64,000 nucleotides of DNA from Chamaecyparis obtusa (Eukaryota > Streptophyta > Pinopsida > Cupressales > Cupressaceae). Numbering within the stretch: position 1 is the first letter of the stretch; each line of letters begins with the position of its first letter. The stretch spans positions 310,001-374,000 of the forward strand of contig BSBK01002081.1 in the NCBI GenBank assembly GCA_027943335.1. Direction: 5' to 3'. Of the stretch, positions 11,624-21,433 are shown piece by piece. Both the position numbers and the translations under genes were made by a program. The notes under the pieces are model-generated. The model did no database searches and had not been told where the DNA came from. It saw only the letters and a program-made list of their open reading frames with translations.

Positions 11624-14047
11624 CTAGGTTTATGCACTGATTAGTTTAGGTTAGGTTAGGTTTCCTGCTTTCTTCTAGCTTTCTAGGTTAGTGTTTCCTA
11701 TTTTCCAAGAAGTGCTCGAGCATAGTCTGGTTTGGTTTTGTCACTGTCAAAGTTTTTTTGTTCCTCAGATTGACCCCATGCCCAATGGATTGCATCAAGG
11801 TCACTGGCCTAATTTCTAGTAGGCTGACATCCCGCAGAAGTCACCAAAATTTTGCCCAAAATTTCCTATTCTGCAAATTTGGCCAAGCTTCCTAGTCTCT
11901 ATTTTTATCTTGCCCTGCTGCAGCTTGTTTTGGCTTGTGAATTTGATCCACTAGGTTTCATGCTTTGCAATTTGAACCCCATGTTCTTCAATGTTTTGTC
12001 AAGCCCTAGTCCAGATTTCATCACTTAAATTGCAATACCCAGGAAGTTATTCAAGCTTTAATGTTGTAGGAATTGTTTGTGCACTGTTGCAACTGTGTTC
12101 CAGGAAAAAAGTTCAGTGTCGAAAACCCTCTGTGTTTTCTGCCTTTTGGTCCGAAAGCTTAGGATGTTTTCAAACTTCAATCTGAAAACCCTTTGTGTTT
12201 TCAACCCCTCATGTTTCACACTTCTTCCTTTGGCATCAGCATTTCACAAACACGCAACTTTGACCAGGTGGGTCCCAGTTCCTTATAACCATTGCCAATG
12301 AGAAAGATCCGACAGTGGTCGCATGGTCACATAGGATCTTCTAACCCCATGTGATCATGCGACAACCATCCAATGAGAATCTCAGTGGGTTGTGGCTCTT
12401 ATGTGTTATGGTGGTCATTTCTCAGCTCCTAGTGGGTCCTCTAGTGGTGAAGTGTCTATTTCTTAGCGGTCGGTGAAGTTTGCATGTGGCCCCGTAGATT
12501 CAAGATCTACGATGGTCACATGTTCACATGGGATCTTCCGATCCCATGTGATCATGCAACCACCATGAGATCCTTCTAATGCTCCCGAGTGGTATTGTCA
12601 TGGGTTTGACCAATGTGGTTGGGTTTCAGTTGGTCCACATGGTTGACTAGTAGAAAAGTTGTTGAACCCAGGTGTCTATGTGGAAGTAGAGGCAGTTCTA
12701 AGAGGCTTGTCACATGATCGCATGAGGCTTTTTGCGATCATGTGATCATGCAACCAACCTTCAAATTCAACCAGTGTTGAATCAGGTTTGCGGGTTGCGA
12801 AGTGAATGGTAGATCCTAAGGGCTTGTCACATGATCGCATGAGGCTTTTTGAGCTCATGTGATCATGCGACTGGCATTGTTTCAAACCAGTGTGACTCCT
12901 TTCGCAGGCTTTTCTTTTGCAAAGATGTTTGCAATTGGCAGGTAGCTAAAAATTTATGTTGTAGGACATGCACAATTAAGGGAAGATGATGAGGTGGTCT
13001 GGCTAGCTGTCAGGGGTCGACTCTTGTCTCGAGGAGGTACCAATCAGTGTATTCATGGTGAGGCTTGTTGCTAGAGAAAAATGATGAGTCTAGGTTGTTT
13101 ATCTGCAGGCAATGTAGTATAGGGATGGGCACGCAAACTTGAAGTCTGATCAGCTATGATACTGTAGAGTTTTATTTATGATCAGTCTTCTCAGTCCCAT
13201 AGGATTGATTATTTTATTGTAAAACCTATAACCCTAGTTAGAATTTTTAACTCCTACCTACGTGTAGTGAGTGTTGTATATAATTCTTTTTTGGAGCCTT
13301 AGTGCTCAGAATTCACATTTTGTAAAAAAGAAAGACTCTTTCTTGGGAAGCTATCTATGGCATTTCTTCCTGCCCCTTGGTTTCCCACATTCTGTAATTC
13401 CCATTGATAGATAGAAACATTGCAGAGGTATTTTGTGATAGTTCTGCATGTCCTTATGCTTCCTTGTCTTTGTTTATCTCTTATTAGATTGAATTCTATG
13501 AATATTTTTAATGGAAACTGGGGTTCCTAGTCCCTCTCACTTTCTGTGATTTTGTGTGTTACTATGTCTAATCTAATTTAGATGTTTTGTGGGTATGCTA
13601 TAGCCCCTATCAGTCTTGTCTCATTCCTACATCGAGTTGTAGAAGAAGATGTTTGTTTGTAGGTCATAGGTTGAGTCTTCTGTTCTGGCCTTCCTATGAA
13701 ATACTTATGCAAGCCTATCTAGTGAGTGGTGACTTATTAGACCTAATTCCTCCATTGATCTCATTCCTCTATACTAAGATCCAAAGCTTAATTTCGGTGC
13801 ATCACCTAGTAGGTAGTTTTCTTTCTTGTTATTTCCCTTTCATGCACTCCTTCTAACCCTTTCCCTCAAAACATTTACTTTCGTATTAAGAAAAAACTAA
13901 GGTGATAATCCAAGAGGAACTAGCCTAGAACCTGGAGGTTTCATCTCGGTTAGCAAAGGTCCCATAGCCTTGAGATGATTCCCATGTTATACTGAGCTAT
14001 CAAGACCAAGAGAGCTTGAAACAAAGGTGCAAACTTAGTGTATAACA
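11585..14047 (+). repeat. Right LTR of the composite element
   Basis: 2463 bp, aligned end to end with 7029-9491. The first two bases are GG instead of TG, and the last bases are TATAACA, followed by the CTAAC duplication. Confidence 0.85.
12317..12871 (+). repeat. Hairpin series in the right LTR
   Basis: Inverted repeats at about 12317-12365, 12513-12563, 12709-12755 and 12824-12871, matching the four in the central LTR. Several arm positions differ between the LTRs while remaining paired or forming G-T pairs. Confidence 0.7.
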
Positions 14048-14052
14048 CTAAC
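14048..14052. repeat. Right target-site duplication CTAAC
   Basis: Identical to 3666-3670; see the composite element. Confidence 0.8.
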
Positions 14053-14149
14053 TAAAATTATTATTTTTCAAACATATGGTCTAGCTAGATTCATTCTAGC
14101 TAAGTTAGATAAGTTCTTCACCTTTTCCAATTGGAAATATCTATTCAAG

Positions 14150-14534
14150 ATATGCATGTGAGCCTATGCCAAATGATGATGATGAGTATTCACCATCTAC
14201 TAGTAGCTCAAGTAGTGATAGAAGCTCTTCAGTGCACATGTACACTGACACAAAAAATTCAGATAGAGAAGTAACAAGTCCTGTGGAATTATCCACAGAG
14301 AAATGTGAAATGAAGCCTCAAATTTGTTCATTAGAAGGAAAATAATTTGGTCATGCACTTCATTCTAGCACCACAAATATTTCTATTAGAAATGCCTATT
14401 CTTCAATGGCCTTGCATTTACGGGACTTGGGAAACTAGGTTACTCATGTTGGGCATTATTGCTCAAATGTAAGTTCATTGCCACCTTTGGCAAGGTAGTC
14501 TCACTCATCATTTTACAACAAAGGGCTGCCACCT
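14150..14534 (+). pseudogene. CHD-type remodeler pseudogene, continuation after the insertion
   Basis: From 14150 the frame reads RYACEPMPNDDDEYSPSTSS, an acidic Ser-rich tail and SLEGK-stop (14343), then continues in the same frame, with further stops, through ALHSSTTNISIRNAY and SSLPPLAR into the tandem array (GLPPLATYSHS). The first about 35 bp repeat the last coding bases before the insertion (3568-3602, RYACEPM-acidic), so the gene overlaps itself across the inserted element. Because the reading frame carries on from the CHD linker into the repeat unit, the repeat is best explained as an amplified coding segment of this gene. The part after the linker is not a domain I can name. Confidence 0.6.
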
Positions 14535-17500
14535 TTGGCCACATACAGTCATTCGATTTCCACTGATGACTCCAGGCCGAAGTGTCCCTCAAGGTCCCTT
14601 AACCATGAAATCAATGATCCTTGTAGGGACATATCTCAGAGCTCGTATGAGGTAGTATCAATCCATCAGTTACTATGGGACCATGTTGTCTAGGCCATCA
14701 AAATTTGTCTTAGTTTTGAGAGATTCAACTTCATTTAAATTTGGAAACACATTCTCAGTCGATGTCAGAAGTCATAGTGTTCCTCAATTCAAATGACCAA
14801 CATTGTGTATCCTTCCAACCATCGGTCTTAGCAATGAATCATCTATTCCAACAGCTTTGAATGGCCGGGTAAATGTGAGTGGTGACCTCATTTTCCACAT
14901 ACAGTCATTTGATTGCCACCAATGACTCTGATTCAAAGTTTCCCTCAAGGTCACTTAAGCATGAAATCAAAGATCTTTGCAGGATCATATCTTAGATCTC
15001 ATGTGAGGTAGCATCGATTTGTTAGTTGTTACGAGACCCTATTGTTGGGGCCTACAAAAGCCTATCTCAATTTTTAGAGACTCAATTTCATTTAAATTTG
15101 GCAACAAATTCTCATTCGATGTCAAAACTTAAAGTGTTCCTCAGTTCAAATAGCCAACATTGCATATCTTTCCAATCATCGGTCATAGAATTGAACTGTC
15201 TATTCCAGCAATATCGAATAGCTGGGTAAACGCTAGTGGAAACCTCATTCACCATGAAAATTCATTTGATCCTCTAAGATGACTCTAGGTCGAAGTGTCC
15301 CTCAAGCTCCTTTTAGCATGAAATCAAGGATCTTTGCAGGGTCATATGTCGGAGCTCATGTGAGGCAGTGCTACAGGACCATGTTGTTAAGGCCTACAAA
15401 AGCCTATCTCAATTTTTAGAGATTCAACTTCATTTAAAATTTGCAACACATTCTCAATCGATGTTAGAACTCATAGTGTTCCTCAGTTCCAACTACCAAC
15501 ATTGCATACCATTCCAACTGGCACTCATAGAAATGAACCATCTATTCCAATAGCTCAAAATGGCTGGGTAAACTTTAGTGGCAACATCATTCACCACACA
15601 CAGTCATTCAATCCCCACTAATGAGTCTAGGCCGAAGTGTCCCTCAAGGTCACTTAAGCATGAAATCAGAGATCTTTGTAGGGTCATATCTTGAGCTCAT
15701 GCAAGGTAACATCGATCCATCAGTTTCTATAGGACCATGTTGTCGAGGCCTACAATAGCCTACCTCAAGTTTTAGAGATTCAATTTTGTTTAAATTTGAG
15801 AGCACATTCTTAGTCGATGTTAGAACTCAAAGTGTTCCTTAGTTCAAATGGCCAACATTGCATATCTTTTCAATTGTCAGCCATAGCATTGAACTATTTG
15901 TTCCAACAGCTCTGAATGGCTGGGTAAATGCTAGGGGCAACCTCATTCACCATGCACATTTGTTTGATCCTCGCTGATGACTCTTGGATGAAGTGTGCCT
16001 CAAGGTACCTTTAGCATGAAATTGATGATATTTGTGGGGTCATGTCTCAGAGTTCATGTGAGGTAGCATCAATCCATCAATTGCTACGAGACCATGTTGA
16101 TGGGGCCTACAAAATTCTGTCTCAGTTTTTAGAGATTCAAGTTTGTTTAAAATTGGCAACACATTCTCGGTTGATGTCAGAACTCAAAGTGTTCCTCAGT
16201 TCAAATGGACAATGTTGTCTATCTTTCCAACCATTGGTCCTAGCATTGAACCATCTATTCCAATAGCTCTGAATTGCTAGGCAAATGCTAGTGGCAACCT
16301 CATTCACCATGCACAGTCATTCAATCCCCGCCAATGAATCTACACCAAAGTGTCCCTCAAGGTCCCTTCTGCATGAAATTGACAATATTTGCAAGGTGAT
16401 ATCTTGGAGCTCATGTGAGGTAGCATCAATCCATCAATTTCTATGAGACTGTGTTGCCAGGTCCTATAAAAGCCTATCTTAGTTTTCAGAGATTCAACTT
16501 CATTTAAAATTGGCAACACATTCTCGGTCGATGTCAAAACTCATAATGTTCCTTAGTTCAAATGGCCAACATTTGGTATCCTTCCATCCATTGATCGTAG
16601 CAATGAACCATCTTTTCAAATAGCTCCAAAATGTTGGGTAAACGCTAGTGGCAACCTCATTTTCCACACATAGTCATTCAATCCCTGCCGATGACTCCGG
16701 GCTGAAATGTCTCTCAAGGTCCCTTTAGAATGAAATTGATGATCTTTTTGGGGTCATATCTTGGATATCATGCAAGGTACCATCAATCTGTTAGTTGTTA
16801 CAGGACCATGTTACCAGGGCCTATAATAACCTGTCTCAGTTTTTAGAGACTCAACTTCATTTAAAATAAGCAACACATTATTGGTTGATGTCAGAATTCA
16901 CAGTGTTCCTTAGTTCAAATGGCCAACATTACGTATCCTTCCAACCATCATTCATAGCAATGATTAGTCTATTGCAATAGCTCTGAATGGCTAGTTAAAT
17001 GCTAGTGGCAACCTCATTCACCATGCATAGTCATTTGATCCCCATCAATGACTCTAGGCTGAAGTGTCCCTCAAGGTTGTTTAATCATGAAATCAGTGAT
17101 CTTTGCAGCCTCGTATCTTGGGAGCTCATGTGAGGTAGCATTGATTCATCATTTTCTATGGGACTATGTTTTTAGGGCCTAGAATAACCTATCTTGATTT
17201 CCAGAGATTCAAGTTCATTTAAAATCAGCAACACATTCTCGGTCGATGTCATAACTCAAAGTGTTCCTCAGTTCAAATGGCTAAGTTTTCATATCCTTCC
17301 AACCGTCAGTCATAGAAACAAACCATCTATTCCAATAGCCCCAAATGGTAGGGTAAATGCTAGTTGTAACCTTGTTCACCATGCACAGTCATTTGATCAC
17401 CGCTGATGACTCCAAGCTGAAGTGTCTCTCCAGGTCACTTAAGCATGAAATCAATGATCTTTGTGGGGTCATATCTCAGAGCTCATGTGAGGTAACATCA

Positions 17501-18487
17501 ATCTATTAGTTGCTACTAGACCATGTTTCCAGGGCCTACAATAGTCTATCTCAATTTTTAGAGATTCAATTTCATTTAAATTTGGAAACACATTCTCGGT
17601 CAATGTCAAAACTCAAAGTGTTCCTTAGTTCAAACAACCAACATTGTGTATCTTTCCAACCGTTAGTTGCAGCATCAAACCATCTATTCCATTAGATCTG
17701 AATGTTCGAGTAAATACTAGGGGCACCATTGTTTGCCACACATAGTGATTCGAATGCCGCCGATGACTCCAGGCCGAAGTGTCCCTCAAGGTCGCTTAAG
17801 CATGAAATCAAAAATATTTGTGGGGTCAAAGCTCAAAGCTCATGCAAGGTAGCATCGATTTGTGAGGTGCTATGGGACTATGTTATTGAGGCCTACAATA
17901 GCCTATCTAAGTTTTTAGAGATTCAACTTCATTTAAAATCAGCAACACATTCTTGATCGATGTCAGAAGTCAAAGTGTTCTTAGTTCAAATGGCCAATGT
18001 TGCGTATATTTCCAACCATCAGTCATAGCATCAAACCGTCTATTCCAAAATCTCTGAATGGCTACATAAATGCTAGGGGAAACCTCATTCAGTGCACATA
18101 GTTGTTCAAACCTCGCTGATGACTCTGGGCTTAATTGTCCCTCAAGGTCCCTTAAGCATGAAATCAGTGATCTTTGCGATGTCATATCTCAGAGCTCATG
18201 TGAGGTAGCATTGATCTTTCAGGTGCTACGGGACAATTTTTCTAAGGCCTACAAAATATTGTCTTAGTTTTCAAAGATTCAATTTCATTTATATTTGGCA
18301 ACACATTCTCAATTGATCTCAAATTTCATAGTGTTCCTTAGTTCAAATGACCAACATTGCATATCCTTCAAACTATTGGTCGTAGCATCAAACCGTTTGT
18401 TCTAACAACTTTGAATAGTCGGATAAATGCTACTGAAAACCTTTTTTGGCACACAAAATCATTCAAACTATGTCGATGACTCCGAGG
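14535..18487 (+). repeat. Tandem array, about 11 copies of a 357-bp (119-codon) unit
   Basis: Using the phase mark GAAGTGTCCCTCAAGG or its variants, copies start near 14578, 14934, 15291, 15633, 15988, 16345, 16702, 17057, 17415, 17773 and 18130. Spacing is 355-358 bp except one of about 342. The unit is divisible by three and codes for related peptides in every copy: KCPSRSLKHEI, SSCEVASI, then SLSQFLEIQ, ATHS and ELKVFLSSN. Each copy has few stops until a shared tail, where GG-GTAAA, a splice-donor-like sequence, follows the last codons. The array follows the CHD pseudogene frame directly. It is probably a coding segment amplified after copying, perhaps by unequal exchange, and is not expected to be translated as a whole. 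Confidence 0.85.
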
Positions 18488-18563
18488 TGAGTAGTAGGAT
18501 GAGTGCAAATATGTATTCTAGTGTTTGTCATTAACAATCAGTCAGTTAGGGGATAATTATAAG

Positions 18564-18746
18564 TTAGTTTTTAAAAGAATAAGGTTGCATATCCACATCC
18601 GCCATAATAATATTATTAATAAAAGAACTCTTGCCAACATTATGGTACCCACATATCAAAATAGGCCTGGTATTGGGGTCAATAGATGATGACCTTGCCA
18701 TATGCTACCTCACCTATTTGAGGTCATGTTTTTATATTGTGACTGT
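18564..18746 (-). pseudogene. NOG1 nucleolar GTPase fragment
   Basis: The minus strand encodes [25 protein letters not shown] followed by [17 protein letters not shown] and DVDMQPYSF, ending in a stop at 18564-18566. This is the start of the GTPase domain of NOG1, a nucleolar GTPase of 60S ribosome assembly. The P-loop (family GYPNVGKSS, here GYHNVGKSS) is present; the switch regions are missing. Two TAG stops stand where the family has Gln (LEQVRQH), typical C-to-T damage. Upstream residues are partly recognisable (TVTI-stop-K) with a gap relative to the family. It is a short dead fragment in the opposite orientation to the neighbouring CHD copy. Confidence 0.8.
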
Positions 18747-19344
18747 CCCATGAAACAGGGAACACACCAATGAATATAAATGTTTGATTCCACATGATCT
18801 TGGATACGTTGTGATGTAGAAATATTGCCTTATATTATATTTATAATTTTTGCATTCATTTCATTACTTTTGTTATTATTATAGTCAAGAAATTGATTGT
18901 TATTGAGGACACTGACTGGTATTTGTAACATAGTCAGCAAGTTAAACATACATTGATAAACATAAAAGAATAACTATAAGGCATGGGAAATTTACAAAGC
19001 ATAAGACATCCACATAAGCATAAATTAGTATACATCAATACACCAAACACATGAATTGCATACCTAAAATATGAAAAATATATATTCATAGGGCATAAAG
19101 CCAAATATATATGTCCAATAATGTCATACATTGAATATATTCAATACAATTAAACTAGATTCCTCAAAGTCAAATGGATGTACAATGTATAATTTATACA
19201 ATATACAAAAAATATGTCCACTAATGCCATATAGGCATACAATCCATATCCCTAATCTAATCCTTTCCCGCTAGGGGAAGAAAACAAGTCCCGAGCTATC
19301 TTCGATCATCGCATCAATGGAGATGCAGTGGATGTTGTAGTCTT
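18747..19344. other. 3' flank of the small-exon gene
   Basis: AT-rich DNA with no coding signal that I trust. If the small-exon gene on the minus strand is real, the right half of this stretch is its 3' untranslated region. Confidence 0.35.
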
Positions 19345-20504
19345 TCAAGTGCACTCACTTGTCCTCCTATCTAGAATCTTCTGTAGCTTGAGCTAATAAA
19401 AAAAAATTTAAGCATGAATAACTAATATACATCAAAATTAAATTATAAAATGACATAAAATTGAATATTCGCTTACCACTAGCAAATAGTCACTATGTTG
19501 ATCCACTGAAGGTGCATGCTGGCGATCTAGAGTAATAAGTCCCTACAACAATGATCAAGATATTAATTAAAATACATACATGAATATCATTATAAAATTC
19601 AATACAAACTATTAAAATAATAATTAAAATTAAGTGATCTCTTTCATACCTTAGTCAGTGCTTTAGAACTAGCTACTGTTGTAGCTACTACATGATCCAA
19701 AGTATCATAGATAGAAGGAGGAGTCTTTGACGTCAATAACTGTAAATGAAACAAAAAAAAGTATTATGCAGTTATCAAGATTACATATATTTTTTACAAC
19801 CCTACTAATGAGTAAATGATACCTCTGTGAAGGTTCCACCATGTCCTTTGGTGTGTGGTGTCAAAGTTGAAGCTCCAACATTCAACTAGTGCACATTTAC
19901 ATGGAAAATTATAAGATAACCATTCATATAAGAACGTACTACTCATATGTTAATTATAATGCATTATTACATATATACCTGTTGACTCAATGGTGACATC
20001 ACAAAGCCAGGTGAAAGAATGTGATCATCGTGCCTCTAGATTTTGATCATAATTTGTGTAGTAATTTAGTTATTCATTCATTTATTAATTAAATATAATT
20101 AAGTAAATCAAATTAACATGCAAATAAAGATACCTCAAGGAAATTAGCACGATGCCCTTCCTTATCTATTGTGAAGGTCGATGGTCCACTAGTGAATATC
20201 TAATGCACATGCACAATAAGTTATGATATAAATACTCATATAATTACATAATAAAAAAATATATTAAATACAATGTTTTATTCAATACATACTTGTGTGA
20301 CTGATGATGATGTGTAGAAGGGGACATTGGGATCATTTCCACTGCCGCCACCACCACCACTGACAATCTTGCCCTGAATTTTCATCATAATCAATAGATA
20401 CTAAATTAATTAGTTATTCTTTTATAAATGAAATATGATCAAAGAAATTTAATGAACCTAGAAATATTTACCTGTCTGTCAATTGCAAATGTCATATTTA
20501 GAAA
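19345..20504 (-). CDS. Unrecognised gene with small phase-0 exons (3' part)
   Basis: Reading leftwards, eight coding blocks have clean borders, AG before and GT after, and all splice in phase 0: 20504-20472 (cut by the Gypsy D LTR), 20373-20293 (81 bp), 20199-20134 (66), 20035-19979 (57), 19885-19823 (63), 19739-19650 (90), 19542-19477 (66) and 19392-19345 (48, ending in TGA). None has an internal stop. Peptides include LNMTFAIDRQ, IVSGGGGGSGNDPNVPFYTS, TFTIDKEGHRANFLE, DDHILSPGFVMSPLSQQ, SKTPPSIYDTLDHVVATT and LKLQKILDRRTSECT. Donors are mostly GTATNN. I do not recognise the family. Regular multiples of three with consistent splice sites are unlikely by chance, so this is probably a real gene or transposon gene. 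Its 5' part was separated by the insertion at 20507 and I could not find it beyond 29.8 kb. Confidence 0.5.
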
Positions 20505-20506
20505 GT

Positions 20507-21431
20507 TGTTATACACTAAGTTTGCACCCTTGTTTCAAGCTCTTGTAGTCTTGATAACCTAGTATGACATGGGAATCATCTCCAGGTTGTGGGACCTATG
20601 CTAACTAAGATGAGACCTCTAGGTTTTAGGCTGGTTCCTCTTGGATAATCACCTTAATTTTCTTCTAGACATGAAAAAGTAAATCTTTTGAGGGAAAGGG
20701 ATAGAAGGAATGCTTGGAAAGGGAAATGACTTGAAAGCAAACTACCTACTAGGTGATACACCAAAATTAGGGTTTGGATCTTAGTATAGAGGAATGGAAT
20801 CAATGAAAGGCTTAGGTCTAGTAGGTCACAACTTACTGAATAGCCTTGCATAAGTGTTTCATAGGAGGGCCTGAACATAAGACACAACTTATGACCTACA
20901 AGCAGACATTCACTTTTGCAACTCAGTGTAGTATTGAGACAAGACTATTAAGGGGCTGAAGTATACCTATAAAAATATATAAATCAGATCAAACACAATA
21001 ACACACACAATTATAGAAAGTAAGAGGGATCAAGAACCCTAAGATATCACTGAAAACATCATATGCTTTAATCCAATGAGAGATAGTTCAGACAAGGAAG
21101 CATAGGGACATGAAGAATTGTCACAAAATACCTTTGCAATGTTTGAATAATCAATGGGAGATTTACAACTATATAAGCGAGAGGGTAGAAATGATACCAT
21201 AGATGACCCTTAATAAAAGATGAATTTCTTTTACAATTGTCCAAATCTGAGCTCAAAATCTCCAAAAATACAATATATACATACTCAACTACATGCAGGT
21301 AGGAGTCAAAAAAAAAAAAAAAAAAACTTAACTAGGGTTACATATGTTTTACATAAAATAATAGCCAACCCTAACTCAAACAAATCTGATCATAAATGTT
21401 ATTTCTGTGAACATCTCAACCGATCTGATTG
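20507..21431 (-). repeat. Truncated 3' LTR of Gypsy D
   Basis: Matches the first about 925 bp of the LTR at 27180, including a poly-A run, then breaks off near 21432 where the integrase frame begins. It retains the canonical outer end TGTTATACAC. Confidence 0.8.
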
Positions 21432-21433
21432 TC

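Larger units (their letters stand above)
3671..14047. mobile_element. Composite LTR retrotransposon with inverted left arm
   Basis: Order from left: inverted LTR (3671-6033), inverted 3' end of the internal region (6034-6687), direct 3' end of the internal region (6688-7028), direct LTR (7029-9491), primer site and internal region (9492-11584), direct LTR (11585-14047). Both outer termini are the LTR 3' end (TATAACA reading outward; the left copy starts TATTATAC where TGTTATAC is expected), and CTAAC flanks the whole. A normal element ends in one LTR 5' end and one LTR 3' end. The inner element 7029-14047 has no duplication of its own: GGAAG is to its left and CTAAC to its right. There is no protease, RT or integrase, so the element is non-autonomous. 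It inserted into the CHD pseudogene. Possible origins are integration of a palindromic cDNA or later recombination; the matching duplication favours the first. Confidence 0.75.

Noticed and set aside
14535..18487. Tandem array as a CRISPR or centromeric satellite
   Set aside because: Units are 357 bp, contiguous without spacers, and continue a gene's reading frame.
20654..20887. Repeated 67-90-codon ORFs at LTR ends (for example 3861, 9097, 13587, 20654, 27327)
   Set aside because: They translate the conserved LTR 3' end in one frame; recurrence reflects the repeat, not a gene.
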